Source: Usitatibacter rugosus (GTDB lineage Bacteria; Pseudomonadota; Gammaproteobacteria; Burkholderiales; Usitatibacteraceae). From it: a stretch of 64,000 bases of DNA. The DNA is taken from the NCBI RefSeq assembly GCF_013003965.1, contig NZ_CP053069.1, positions 248,001 to 312,000 of the forward strand. Reading direction: 5' to 3'. The position numbers and the translations under genes were made by a program. Each line of letters starts with the position of its first letter. The stretch's first letter is position 1. This document shows, piece after piece, positions 1-9,500 of this stretch. The notes beneath the pieces are model-generated. The model was not told the origin of the DNA, did not search any database, and was given only the letters and a program-made list of their open reading frames with translations.

Positions 1-1
1 A

Positions 2-316
2 TCAGCGACGTGCGATCAGGAAACCGAGCACCGCACCGGCTAGAGCACCCACGCCAACCGCTTGCCACGGGTTCGCGCGAACGTACTCATCGGTGGTGGT
101 CGCGGCCACCTTGGCACGCTCGGTCACTTGCGTGCCGACGTCGGACAGCTTGACGCGGGCCGAGTCGATCGACTCCTGCACACGGCTGCGAACTTCGTTG
201 ATCTTCCCTTCGCCCTCGGTTTGCACGGTCTTCAGCAGCTCGTGGGCATCATCGACCACGTTCTGGAAGTCGCGCGCGATGGGGGTCTGGGAATTCGTCG
301 GGCGGGCAGTTTGCAT
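2..316 (-). CDS. DUF883 / ElaB-YqjD-like membrane-anchored protein
   Basis: 104 residues. A soluble, helix-rich N-terminal part (about 1-78) is followed by a glycine/alanine-rich transmembrane helix and a C-terminal Arg-Arg. This is the layout of the ElaB/YqjD/DUF883 family, whose E. coli members are tail-anchored in the inner membrane and bind stationary-phase ribosomes. An AAGGAG ribosome site precedes the ATG. It lies 28 bp downstream of a BON lipoprotein gene on the same strand, so the two are probably co-transcribed. Family is clear; a ribosome-binding role here is inference. Confidence 0.85.
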   Translation of the reverse strand: MQTARPTNSQTPIARDFQNVVDDAHELLKTVQTEGEGKINEVRSRVQESIDSARVKLSDVGTQVTERAKVAATTTDEYVRANPWQAVGVGALAGAVLGFLIARR

Positions 317-344
317 TTCGGCTCCTTGGATCGAGAACAGTTGC

Positions 345-668
345 TTAGCGGGTCGTCTGCTTCAGCGTGATGTTGTTGCGGACCGACTTCACGCCCTGCG
401 TGCTGGAAGCGAGCGCGACGGCGCGATCGATTTCGGCCTGGCTGTCGGCGTAGCCGGCGAGCTGGACCGTGCCCTTGAACGTCTCGACCTGGATGTCGCG
501 GGCTTTGGTCATCGGGTCATCGATCAGCTTGGACTTCACTTTCGTCGCGATCCAGGCGTCATCGACGACGTCGCCCGTGCTCTTGGTGGTGGACGTACCC
601 GCGCAGGCGGCGAGCGTGAGGCCGACGAAGGCGGCGGCGGCAAAGCTGGAAAGTTTACGGACGTTCAT
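345..668 (-). CDS. BON-domain lipoprotein
   Basis: 107 residues. A lipoprotein signal ends in LTLAACAG (lipobox Cys about 22), followed by one BON domain (about 38-105) with the typical DD-AWIATKVKSKL start and VKSVRNNITL end. BON proteins (OsmY/Kbp class) are envelope proteins linked to osmotic stress. Start chosen at the ATG preceded by CAGGAG and followed by the signal peptide; an upstream in-frame extension has no such features. Probably the first gene of a two-gene unit with the DUF883 gene, and divergent from a second BON gene. Confidence 0.85.
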   Translation of the reverse strand: MNVRKLSSFAAAAFVGLTLAACAGTSTTKSTGDVVDDAWIATKVKSKLIDDPMTKARDIQVETFKGTVQLAGYADSQAEIDRAVALASSTQGVKSVRNNITLKQTTR

Positions 669-942
669 GGCGTTCTCCTGTTGATCAAAGAAAGGTGGAT
701 GGAATCCTTGGGGGCGCGAGATCACGCCACACCCCGACAGCGTAGGTCCCGACCCGTCCCGCCAATGTCGGCGCCGGTGCATGGGCCGGGGTACAAGCTC
801 CGATTCCCGCGTGGGATTCCACTGACAGATCGCAGGAGCCTGCGGATTCCGACAGGCATTTCCGAATCTGGCCGACGGCTGGGGCGGCGTGATTGGGGTC
901 AAATCGTGCGATCCACCCTTATTCAATCACCAGGAGATCCGC

Positions 943-1332
943 ATGAACCGCAAGCCCGCAGTTGCAGCGGTCGCCATCGCGTTGGGCGTTTTCGCGCTCG
1001 CCGCTTGCGATCGCAATGAGATGAATGCCCGAACCGATCGCGCCGCCGCCAAGACCCAGGCCGCCGTGGACAAGGCCGGCGACAAGCTCGCCCAGGCCGG
1101 CAACGCGATCGAGAAGACCGCCGAGGAAGCCGCGATCACCGCCGCGATCAAGACCGAGCTGGTGCGCGACCCCGAGCTCTCCGCGCTGAAGATCGACGTC
1201 GATACCGTCGGCTCCACGGTGACGCTCACCGGCACCGCGCCCACCCCGGCCGCCGCCGAACGCGCGCAGCGCATCGCGATCGCGCAGAACGGCGTCACGG
1301 AAGTCCACAACAACCTGTCCTTGGGTGGCTGA
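943..1332 (+). CDS. BON-domain lipoprotein
   Basis: 129 residues. A lipoprotein signal (ALAACD, Cys about 22) is followed by an Ala/Lys-rich amphipathic linker and a C-terminal BON domain (about 62-128) ending VTEVHNNLSL. CAGGAG lies before the ATG. Divergent from the other BON gene across a 274-bp gap that should hold both promoters. Ends in a pair of hairpins shared with the convergent gene downstream. Likely an envelope stress protein. Confidence 0.85.
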   Translation: MNRKPAVAAVAIALGVFALAACDRNEMNARTDRAAAKTQAAVDKAGDKLAQAGNAIEKTAEEAAITAAIKTELVRDPELSALKIDVDTVGSTVTLTGTAPTPAAAERAQRIAIAQNGVTEVHNNLSLGG

Positions 1333-1337
1333 TGTGA

Positions 1338-1366
1338 TTCGATGACGAGGCAAGCTCGTCATCGAA
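1338..1366. terminator. stem-loop after BON gene
   Basis: Twelve-base perfect inverted repeat (TTCGATGACGAG / CTCGTCATCGAA) around a 5-nt loop, directly after the BON stop codon. It has no T-tract of its own and is probably part of a compound terminator. Confidence 0.5.
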
Positions 1367-1395
1367 CCCCGCAGCCCGCGGGAGCGAGAGCAGCA

Positions 1396-1433
1396 AAGAA
1401 AGAGGGCCTGTCCTAGGACAGGCCCTCTTTCTT
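1396..1433. terminator. bidirectional terminator
   Basis: A 38-nt perfect palindrome with arms AAGAAAGAGGGCCTGTCC and its complement meeting at TA. The A-rich and T-rich edges on either side would serve as tails for transcripts from both directions. It sits between convergent genes, as expected of a bidirectional rho-independent terminator. Confidence 0.75.
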
Positions 1434-1486
1434 GGTAGCTGCGGACGGGCCGCCCTCCGATAGAGAGCGGACCCTCCGATCACCGG

Positions 1487-2098
1487 TTACTTGCCGTACT
1501 TCAGCTTCGCCTGGGCGACGCAGTTGTCCTTCGGCTGGCCGGACAGGGCATCGCACTTCTCCTTCGCGACTTTGTACTCGGCGTCCTTCTTGTCATCCAC
1601 GGCTTCGCGCTTCGCGTCGGCGATCTTCTCCGGCGCCTTCGACTCCTTGTTCACGAGCGTGGTCGACGGGTTCGCCGTCTGCGTGGCGACGGTCTTGGAG
1701 ACCTTCGCGTCGGCCTTGGCCTTGGTGAACGCGGCCTTGGCTTCCTTGTTGCAGACGTCCTTGTCGTTGCCCTTCAGGTCGTCGCACTTTTCCTTGGCGA
1801 CCTTGTAGGTGGCATCGGCCTTGGCGACACGGAGGTCGTACTGGTTCTTCTCCGTGGGCTTGTAATCGGCCTGGAGCTGCTTCTCGGCGATCTCGTGCTC
1901 ACCCTTCACTTCCGCCTGGCAGATGTCCTTGGCGTTGCCCGACATGCCCTTGCAACGGTCCTTCATCGCCTTGTAGTCGGCGGCGACTTTGTCCTTCTGG
2001 GCTTTGTAGTCGGCGTCGCTCATCGCGGCATTCGCGGCGAAAGCGGTGCCAAAGGTAAACGCCCCTGCCAGGGCCGCGACGATCAGTTTCGTTCTCAT
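1487..2098 (-). CDS. periplasmic protein with repeated two-Cys motif
   Basis: 203 residues. A clear signal peptide (cleavage near AFAANA) precedes an extremely Lys/Ala/Asp-rich body. Three repeats of the form YK-A/M-K-x-x-C-x-x-x-x-G-x-x-K-D-x-C lie near residues 43-60, 96-117 and 172-194. Each cysteine pair could make a local disulfide. I do not recognise a named family. It sits in the stress cluster between the BON and CsbD genes, suggesting an envelope-stress role, which is inference only. Confidence 0.7.
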   Translation of the reverse strand: MRTKLIVAALAGAFTFGTAFAANAAMSDADYKAQKDKVAADYKAMKDRCKGMSGNAKDICQAEVKGEHEIAEKQLQADYKPTEKNQYDLRVAKADATYKVAKEKCDDLKGNDKDVCNKEAKAAFTKAKADAKVSKTVATQTANPSTTLVNKESKAPEKIADAKREAVDDKKDAEYKVAKEKCDALSGQPKDNCVAQAKLKYGK

Positions 2099-2147
2099 GA
2101 TGATGGGTTCCTCTCGGTGTGTGTGTGGTGATGAATTGCGGGTTGAA

Positions 2148-2366
2148 TTACTGCAGCCAGTTTTCGCGACGGGCGCGGGCTTCGAAGTCGCTGATCTGCT
2201 TCTCGGCCTCGTCCTTGCTGATGCCGTAGGTTTCCTGGATCTTGCCGGCGAGCTGTTCGCGCTTGCCGCCGATCACGTCGAAATCGTCGTCGGTGATCTT
2301 GCCCCACTGCTCCTGGGCTTTACCTTTGAGCTGCTTCCAGTTGCCTTCGATGCGATCCCAGTTCAT
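2148..2366 (-). CDS. CsbD family stress protein
   Basis: 72 residues, starting MNWDRIEGNWKQ and containing GKIT-DDD and AGKIQETYGISKDEAEKQI, the hallmark of the CsbD family of small general-stress proteins. The second of two nearby ATGs is chosen because the GGAG site is about 7 nt from it but almost touches the first. Separated by about 220 bp from the upstream AI-2E gene on the same strand, so it probably has its own promoter. Biochemical role of CsbD is unknown. Confidence 0.85.
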   Translation of the reverse strand: MNWDRIEGNWKQLKGKAQEQWGKITDDDFDVIGGKREQLAGKIQETYGISKDEAEKQISDFEARARRENWLQ

Positions 2367-2584
2367 GTGCATGCTCCTTAGAAGAGGCTGTGGTTCGATG
2401 GATTCCGAAGCGCGCGGAAAGTCCGCGAGCCTGCCGGAAAATTCTGGGTTCTAGCGGCGGTCGGGGATGTAGGTGCGGACAGGGCGGGTCGTAGGTCGGC
2501 GCCCAATCCGGTGTAGCCGGACTCCTACGTCATGGATGGGCCCCCGATGGAAGCGCTCAGGGGAGACGACGCGAAGGATTGCCT

Positions 2585-3766
2585 TCAGTCGGCGGGGACG
2601 GCCACCGGCGGCGTGGGGGCCGGAGGGCTGCCGGAGAGGAATTCGCGCGCGGGGGCAAAGGCTTCGACGTGGTCGCAGACGCTCTTCATCATCGCCACGA
2701 TCGGCGCGGCGAGCACCAGGCCCCACGCGCCCCAAAGCCAGCCGAAGAAGAGGATGGCGACGAAGAGCACCGTGGCGTTCACCTTCGAGACGCGGCTCTG
2801 CATGAACGTCATCAGCACGGTGCCGATGGCGAACGACAGCGCCAGCGTGATGCCGCCGATCGTCAACGCCGAGCTCATCGAGCCGAATTGCAGGTAGGCG
2901 GCGGCGGAGCTCAGCGTCGTCACCAGCGCCTGCCCCACGTACGGGATGAAGTGGAGGACGCCGGCCAGCACGCCCCAGAGTGTTGCCTGCTCCATGCCCA
3001 TCACGGCGAACGCGATGCCGGTGCAGGCCCCGATGAGGACGTTGGCCACGACCATCGCGCCCATCTGGCGGGTCACTTGCGTGTCGATGTCGTCGAGGAT
3101 GCGAACGGTGATCTTCTTCCGCGCGAACGAAGGCCCCACGATCTTCAGCAGCTTCCTCTTGAAGGTCTCATCCTCGGAGAGCACGAACCACGTGAGGAGG
3201 AAGACGAAGAGCGCCTGGCCCGCGAGCAGCACGACGGCCATGCCCTGCGTGACGACGTATTCCTGGACCCGCGTGCCGAGCGTGGGGGCCGCAGCGGGCG
3301 CGGAGGGTGCGGAGTTGCCGGAGGCGGCCGCGGCTGCGCGGTCCAGCTCCTTGGCGGTCTCGCGCATCTGGGAGAGCGGTCCCGGCTTGCTGCCGCGCGT
3401 GTCCTGGAGCGCCACGCGCACTTCGCGTGCGGCGCGCGGCAGCGTCTCCGTCAGCTTCACGAGGTCATCGGAGAAGGCGTAGATGCCGAGGCCGATGACT
3501 CCCGCCAGCGAGATGACCGCGGCCGAGGCCGCGAGGCCTCGAGGAATGTGGAAATTCACCATCGCATCGACGACCGGCCGCAGCACGTAGGCGAGCGTGA
3601 TGGCGAGGAGCAATGGGATGAAGAACGCGCGCGCGAAATAGAGCAGGGCGATCGTTCCGAGGGCGACGATCATCCACACCGCGAGCACGAGGGAGAAGGG
3701 AACGGCGTCCGCGGGTTCCGGGCGTATTTCCGTCGGCGGGACTTCGCGGGGCGGGGGTGTTTGCAT
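2585..3766 (-). CDS. AI-2E family transporter (PerM-like)
   Basis: 393 residues with about seven or eight membrane helices. The N-terminal pair (FSLVLAVWMIVALGTIALLY, then FFIPLLLAITLAYVLRPVVD), the central soluble region and the C-terminal helices with the GVLHFIPYVGQ signature match the AI-2E exporter/PerM family. Members export autoinducer-2 or act in sodium/osmotic tolerance; the substrate here cannot be told. Proline-rich N- and C-terminal tails are typical. Divergent from a small lipoprotein gene. Confidence 0.88.
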   Translation of the reverse strand: MQTPPPREVPPTEIRPEPADAVPFSLVLAVWMIVALGTIALLYFARAFFIPLLLAITLAYVLRPVVDAMVNFHIPRGLAASAAVISLAGVIGLGIYAFSDDLVKLTETLPRAAREVRVALQDTRGSKPGPLSQMRETAKELDRAAAAASGNSAPSAPAAAPTLGTRVQEYVVTQGMAVVLLAGQALFVFLLTWFVLSEDETFKRKLLKIVGPSFARKKITVRILDDIDTQVTRQMGAMVVANVLIGACTGIAFAVMGMEQATLWGVLAGVLHFIPYVGQALVTTLSSAAAYLQFGSMSSALTIGGITLALSFAIGTVLMTFMQSRVSKVNATVLFVAILFFGWLWGAWGLVLAAPIVAMMKSVCDHVEAFAPAREFLSGSPPAPTPPVAVPAD

Positions 3767-3932
3767 GGTCCCGCCATTTCACTCTGTAAGACAGCCGCGC
3801 CGCATCGGTAAAAAACGCTAAGTCTTGTCGGCGCCGTCCTACTCTCGGCCGTGGCGAGTTCCGATGGCTCGCCGTGGAGGCGACCGCCAACATGGCTCCA
3901 GGTTCCAAAACTCGTCCCAGGGAGGGAAAGCC

Positions 3933-4199
3933 ATGAAACTGTTCGATCGCGTGATGCCCGTGGCGTTCCTTGCCTGCGTTGCACTCACTGCCTGCAACGA
4001 TCCGGCCCACGACGGCTACCCGACGACCCCGGCCGTGGCCAAGGTCGAAGCCGTGGCCGCGCCCACGCCGGCACCCCAACCCGCCACAGCCGTCGAAAAG
4101 GCCAGGGAACTCGCTGCGCAGACCCGCGGAGCCACCGACGGCGGCCTGAAGAAATCCTCCCTGATCGTGCCCAAGTCGCCGAAAGTGATCTGGGTATGA
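3933..4199 (+). CDS. small lipoprotein, function unknown
   Basis: 88 residues. A lipoprotein signal (VALTACND, Cys about 21) leads into a Pro/Ala/Thr-rich low-complexity linker and a basic C-terminus ending KVIWV. GGAGGG precedes the ATG at good spacing. No recognised domain. Faces away from the AI-2E gene and is followed by a 155-bp gap before the two-component genes. Confidence 0.65.
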   Translation: MKLFDRVMPVAFLACVALTACNDPAHDGYPTTPAVAKVEAVAAPTPAPQPATAVEKARELAAQTRGATDGGLKKSSLIVPKSPKVIWV

Positions 4200-4354
4200 A
4201 CTGGATGAGACGCGGGCGCCCGGGGCCCCGACCCCGCTCCCAGCCGGTCACCTGCCGGTAACAAACGGCAACAACGGGTGATCAAGGGTCACCGGGACGG
4301 GCCGTCCCGGGGCGTAGAGTATCCTTCGGGTCAAATCTCCCGAGGGAGCACAAG

Positions 4355-5098
4355 ATGCAGGTCGAAGCCGTTTCGCGCACCCATTCCGGTGCCGCACCGC
4401 AGCTGCGCCGCTCGCGCGTGCTGCTCGTCGAGGACAACGCCCGGCTCGCCGCGTCCATCCGCGAATATCTCGAGAACCACAACCTCGAAGTCTTCATCGA
4501 GGGCGACGGCATGGCCGTGGCCGAGCGTCTCGAGCGGCTGCGCCCCGACATCGTCGTCCTGGACCTCATGCTCCCAGGCAAGGACGGCCTCACGGTGTGC
4601 CGCGAGATCCGCCGTGCCGACCGCACGCCCATCCTGATCCTCACCGCCAAGGGCGAGGACATCGACCAGGTGCTGGGCCTCGAAATGGGTGCCGACGACT
4701 ATGTCGTGAAGCCCGTCGAGCCGCGCGTGCTGCTCGCGCGCATCGAGGCGATCCTTCGGCGTGCCCGTACGGCGCCCCAGGAGCCGCGCGATGCGAAGCT
4801 CAACATTGGACGCTTGTCCGTGGATGGCGCCAGGCGCACCGCGGAGATCGACCAGCGTGAAGTGGACCTCACCACGGGCGATTTCGACATCCTGTGGCTC
4901 CTCGCCACGCGCCAGGGCACCGTCGTCACGCGCGACGAGATCCTGCGTGTCGTGCGCGGCATCGACTACGACGGGCTGGACCGGTCGATCGATGCGCGCA
5001 TCTGCCGGCTTCGCCGCAAGCTCGCCGACGCGGGCGGGGCGGAGACGATGATCAAGACAGTCCGTTTGCGCGGCTACCTCTTCACCGGCGAAGGCTGA
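4355..5098 (+). CDS. OmpR-family response regulator (RstA-like)
   Basis: 247 residues. Receiver domain about 21-133 with acidic pocket Glu26-Asp27, phospho-acceptor Asp70 in VVLDLMLPG, and Lys119 in KPVEP. A winged-helix OmpR/PhoB DNA-binding domain (about 147-244) ends with TVRLRGYLF. The segment LDRSIDARICRLRRKL resembles RstA. A roughly 20-residue N-terminal tail precedes the receiver. The partner kinase gene starts 82 bp downstream, across a REP-like palindrome. Confidence 0.9.
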   Translation: MQVEAVSRTHSGAAPQLRRSRVLLVEDNARLAASIREYLENHNLEVFIEGDGMAVAERLERLRPDIVVLDLMLPGKDGLTVCREIRRADRTPILILTAKGEDIDQVLGLEMGADDYVVKPVEPRVLLARIEAILRRARTAPQEPRDAKLNIGRLSVDGARRTAEIDQREVDLTTGDFDILWLLATRQGTVVTRDEILRVVRGIDYDGLDRSIDARICRLRRKLADAGGAETMIKTVRLRGYLFTGEG

Positions 5099-5100
5099 TT

Positions 5101-5163
5101 GAATAAAGGGGTCAGACCACTTTATTCAAACGGCACGAATAAAGTGGTCTGACCCCTTTATTC
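5101..5163. repeat. REP-like perfect palindrome, copy 1
   Basis: Perfect 27-bp inverted repeat with arms GAATAAAGGGGTCAGACCAC plus TTTATTC and a 9-nt loop. It starts 2 bp after the response-regulator stop and fills most of the gap to the kinase gene. It has the same AATAAAGGGGTCAGA core as the palindrome after the kinase gene. Resembles the REP elements mobilised by RAYT (Y1) transposases; no transposase is in this window. Confidence 0.85.
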
Positions 5164-5179
5164 GACCGGCATCCAGACC

Positions 5180-6478
5180 ATGCTGCGCCTCTTCATCCGG
5201 CTGTATGTGTTCCTCATGCTGCCGGCCATCGCCGCGTTCGTCCTGTTCATGTACGTCACCGACCAGGTGATGGACCAGATGCACCTCGAGCAATCGCGGG
5301 CGCGCTGGGCGGGGGCGTTCGAGCGCGCCGAGCGGATCATCAACGACACACGCGTGCCGGATTGGCAGGGGCGCCTCAAGCTGATCGAGGAGACGTTCCG
5401 CATCGAGCACACCATCGTCCCCATGTCGCAGGCGCAGTCCGACTGGTTCATGTCGGCCGGGGAGAAGGAGCGGTTGCGAGACGGGCAGGTGGCGCTGCGC
5501 GACCGGCCCGGCGGCGGCTCGGTGTCGATGCGGCGGCTGAAGGACACGGACCGCGTCCTGAAGATCGAGTCGGTCGGCGCCTTCGAGTACGTCGTCTGGT
5601 ACTACGTGACGATCATCGCGCTGGTGTCGCTCGCGATGTGCTTCATCCTCTACCGGTGGGCCAAGCCGATCTGGCGCGATGTCGAAGCGCTGAAGGCGGC
5701 GACGGCTCGGGTGGGCGAGGGCGACTTCCACGTGCGGGCAACGGTGGGACGCGGCTCGCTGGTCGAGCCGATCGCCACGGCGTTCAACGCGATGGCGGGG
5801 CGCGTGCAGGCGCTGCTGCGCTCCCACTCCGATCTCGAGCAGAGCGTGGCGCATGAATTGAGGACGCCGCTCGCCCAGCTCAAGTTCGACCTCGAGCTCG
5901 CGCGCACGAGCCACACGCCGGAGGATCGCGAGCGCCGCTACCTCGCGATGGAGCAGGACGTGATCGACCTCGAGGAGCTGGTGAACGAGCTGCTGCTGCT
6001 CGCGAGCCTGCGCGAGGCGCCGCCCTACCAGCCGCGCGAGATCGCCGCCAGGACGCTGATGGATGAAGTGATCCGCCGCGCGAAGGACGAGATGCGTGCC
6101 ACGCGCCGCGACATCGCCATCGAGGCGCCGAAGAACCTGCCCGAGAACATCTCCTGCGACACGAAGTACCTGTCGCGCGCGCTCGTGAACGTGGTGCGCA
6201 ATGCCGCGCGCTACGCCAACACCCGCGTGGCGCTCACGGTGGAAACCGCGGGCGAGCGCACGGTGATCAACGTCGACGACGACGGCCCCGGCATCCCGCC
6301 CGGTGAGCGCGAACGTCTCTTCGAGCCCTTCACGCGGCTGGAGGGCGCGCGCGATCGCGAAACCGGCGGCGTGGGCCTCGGCCTCGCCATCGTGAAGAGC
6401 GTGGCCGAATGGCACGGCGGCTCGGCTCGCATCTCCGATTCACCATTGGGCGGAGCACGCGTCTCGATCACTTGGTAG
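5180..6478 (+). CDS. sensor histidine kinase (RstB-like)
   Basis: 432 residues. N-terminal membrane helix (about 5-27), periplasmic domain of about 110 residues, second helix (about 140-158), HAMP (about 158-210), then HisKA with His225 in VAHELRTPLAQ. The HATPase domain has the N-box NVVRNAARYAN, G1 DDGPGIP and G2 GVGLGLAIV. All catalytic motifs are intact. Paired with the upstream response regulator. The input signal is unknown. The gene is bracketed on both sides by REP-like palindromes. Confidence 0.9.
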   Translation: MLRLFIRLYVFLMLPAIAAFVLFMYVTDQVMDQMHLEQSRARWAGAFERAERIINDTRVPDWQGRLKLIEETFRIEHTIVPMSQAQSDWFMSAGEKERLRDGQVALRDRPGGGSVSMRRLKDTDRVLKIESVGAFEYVVWYYVTIIALVSLAMCFILYRWAKPIWRDVEALKAATARVGEGDFHVRATVGRGSLVEPIATAFNAMAGRVQALLRSHSDLEQSVAHELRTPLAQLKFDLELARTSHTPEDRERRYLAMEQDVIDLEELVNELLLLASLREAPPYQPREIAARTLMDEVIRRAKDEMRATRRDIAIEAPKNLPENISCDTKYLSRALVNVVRNAARYANTRVALTVETAGERTVINVDDDGPGIPPGERERLFEPFTRLEGARDRETGGVGLGLAIVKSVAEWHGGSARISDSPLGGARVSITW

Positions 6479-6480
6479 TT

Positions 6481-6578
6481 GGTGGAATAAAGGGGTCAGA
6501 ACAACTTATTCGAGACGGTCCGGGCAAGAGCCCGGTTGAAGCGTCTCGAATAAGTTGTTCTGACCCCTTTATTCCACC
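6481..6578. repeat. REP-like perfect palindrome, copy 2
   Basis: A 37-bp perfect inverted repeat enclosing a 24-nt loop that itself folds (CCGGGC-AAGA-GCCCGG). The outer part shares GGAATAAAGGGGTCAGA with copy 1. It sits between the ends of two convergent genes, 2 bp past each stop codon, and can act as a bidirectional transcription barrier. Confidence 0.85.
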
Positions 6579-6580
6579 CG

Positions 6581-9500
6581 CTACTTCTTCTTCCTCGCTT
6601 TGAGCCACTTGGCGAGGTCGGTGGGCGTGAGGGGCGGGCAGAGGTGATAGCCCTGGCCGTGGGTGCAGCCCTCGCGTGCGAGGAAGGTGACCTGCGATTT
6701 CTTCTCGATGCCCTCGGCGATGACCTCGAGGCCCAGGCCGTGGGCGAGGCCGAGGATCGCCGAGACGATGGCGCCTCCCGTGCCCGCACCCTTCGCCTTC
6801 GACGTCCCGCCGACATCCGCGATCAGCGCCTTGTCGATCTTCAGCACGTCCACCGGGAGGTTGCGCAGGTGGGCGAGGCTCGAGAAGCCGGTGCCGAAAT
6901 CGTCGATGGCGATGCTCACGCCGAGCGAGCGCAGCTTCGTGAGCAATTGCACCGTCCCTTCGTAATCTCGCATCAGGCCGGTTTCGGTGATGTCGAACTC
7001 GAGCCACGTGGGCTCGCAGCCGGTGCGGGTGAGGATGCGCTTCAACGCGGGCATGAGCGTCGCGTCGCGTAGCTGCATCGAGGAGAGGTTCACGGTGGCG
7101 ACCAGGCCGCCCAGGCCCGCGTCACGCCACGCGCGCGCTTGCTTGCACGCCTGCTCGAGCACCCACACGCTCACGTCGTGCGCGAGCTCCGGATCCTCCA
7201 ACAGCGGGAGGAACGCGGCGGGCATGACGAGGCCACGGGTCGGATCGTTCCAGCGCACCAGCGCCTCGGCGCGCGTCACCGCTCCCGTCTTGAGGTCGAC
7301 CACGGGCTGGTAGTGGAGCAGGAGCTGCTTGCCCTTCAACGCCCGGCGTAGCGCGGTCTCGGATTCCATGCGGCGCGTGCGCCGCTCGGCGAGCTCCGAG
7401 GAAAAGAGGCGGAAGCTGTTGCGGCCGAGCTCCTTCGCGGAGTACATCGCGGCATCGGCGTTGCGAATGAGCGTATCCGCATCGTCGCCGTCCCCCGGAA
7501 AGAGCGCCACGCCGAGCGAAGCGCTCACGTGCACCTCGTGCCCGTCCACGTTGAACGGCCGGCGTGCTTCCTCGAGAACCTTGGTGGCCACGCGTTCCGG
7601 CGCCTCGTCGTCGGGAAGGTCCTCGAGCACCATCACGAATTCGTCGCCGGAGATGCGCGCGATGAGGTCGGTCTGGCGGAGCGTCGCGCGCAGCCGGCGG
7701 GCCAGCTCCTTCAGCAACTGGTCGCCCACGCGGTGGCCGAGCGAGTCGTTCACGTCCTTGAAGCGGTCCAGGTCGAGGAACATCACCGCCGCGCCGGTGC
7801 GCGAGCGCCGAGCCCGGGAGAGCGCGCTCTCCAGCCGGTCCGTGAGCACCATGCGGTTTGGAAGGTTCGTGAGCCCGTCATGCGTGGCGAGGTACATGAG
7901 CCGCTCCTCGGCCTGCATGCGCGACGAAATATCCTGGCCCAGGCCGAGCAGCGAGATCACGCGGCCTTCCTCGTCGCGCAGCGCCGAGTTATGCCACTCG
8001 ACCCAGATCACCGAGCCGTCCTTGCGATAGTTGCGGTTGACGATCGTCTTGTGCGGCTCGGGACCGTCCGTGATGTCGCGCACCTGGCGCGAGACCGCTT
8101 CGAGATCCTCCTCGTAGACGAAGCGCCAGCCGGTGAGCTTGCGGCCCAGCACCTCGGACGCGGACCATCCGAAGATCTTCTCGGCCTGGCCGGACCAGCG
8201 AACGACGCGCGACTCGGTGTCCAGCTCGATCACCGCGAGCGGCGTGTTGTCGAAGTGCGCGGAAAGAATGGAGCTGGCGCGACGCAGGTCGCTCTCCACC
8301 ATCTTCTGCTCGTGGATGTCGCTCGTCGTCGCGAAGTGGCCGAGGTAGCGGCCTTCGGCATCGAGGCGCGGCGACAGGCGCACGTTCATCCAGCGGCTTC
8401 GGCCGTCGGCGAAGCGGATCAGGCGCTCGACGGCGAGCGATTCGCCCGCGCGCACGCGATCGAGGCTGGGCTGGAAGATGTTCCAGCGGTCTTCGCCGAG
8501 GAGGTCGCGCACCGTGCGGCCGATGATCTGGTCCGCGGGGCGGCCGATGTAGTCCACGAAAGCCTGGTTCACGTAGCGGTAGCAGCCCTCGGCATCGCAA
8601 TAGACCATCGGCGTGGGGATCGCATCGATCACCTGGCGAAGCTGGCGCTCCTTCTCCTCCAGCGCCTGCTGCGCTACGCGCAACCGCTCCTGGCTGCTCT
8701 TGATCTCGTGCACGTCGGTGCCGACGATGTAGTAGCCGTCGAATTGTCCACTTGCGTTCAGTGTCGGCACGAGGCGCACGAGGTGCCAGCGTGCCGCGCC
8801 ATTGGAGCCGCCGACAAGACGTTCGTACTCGCACATCTCGCCCTTCTTCAGGCGGTCGATGAAGGGCTCGAAGAAGGAGCGCGAAAGATCGGGGCCCAGC
8901 ACGTCGGAAACGCGATGGCCGATCACGTCCTCGATCCCGAGGCCGCGGATCGTGAGGAACACGTTGTTCACGAAGCGGTAGCGGAATTCCGCATCGACGA
9001 ACGCGATGGGGCCGGGAATGTTCTCCGCGAAAAAGCGCAGCCTCGCTTCCTGCTCGAGCAGGGCTTCGCGCAGGCGATGGTCGTCGTCCACGTCGATCAC
9101 GATCGAGTAGACGCCGCGGACGTTGCCGTCCTGTGCGATGTCCGGAACGAGGTGCACGCGGATCCAGCGCTTGGCACCGGTGGGTTGCGTGCCCTGGCGC
9201 TCGTAGACGACCTTCTCGCCGCGGAACGCACGCTCGAGATGCGGCCGGGCAACCTCGAAGGCCTCGGGAGAAACGATCTCCTTCAGCGGGCGGCCGACGG
9301 AGCTCTCACGCGTGCCGCCGGGCAGCCAATCCAGGCCCGGCTGGTTCGTATAGAGGAAGCGCCACTCGGAATCGATGTACGACATCGGCAGGCCGATGTT
9401 GTCGTTGATGAGGGTGAGCTGGCGCTCGCGCTGCGCGAGGTCGCGCTCGACATCCTTGAGATGCTGGATGTCCATCGTCATCACCAGCACGCCGATCACA

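Noticed and set aside
2579-3811. 410-residue plus-strand ORF opposite the AI-2E transporter gene
   Set aside because: Arg/His/Glu-rich shadow frame typical of high-GC antisense; the minus-strand frame encodes a recognised membrane protein.
5126-6415. 429-residue minus-strand ORF opposite the histidine kinase
   Set aside because: His/Arg/Ala-rich shadow of the kinase gene, which has all catalytic boxes.
7650-7660. Degenerate GGDEF site (SGDEF) as a sign of inactivity
   Set aside because: S/GGDEF variants are known to be compatible with cyclase activity, so this is not evidence of loss of function.
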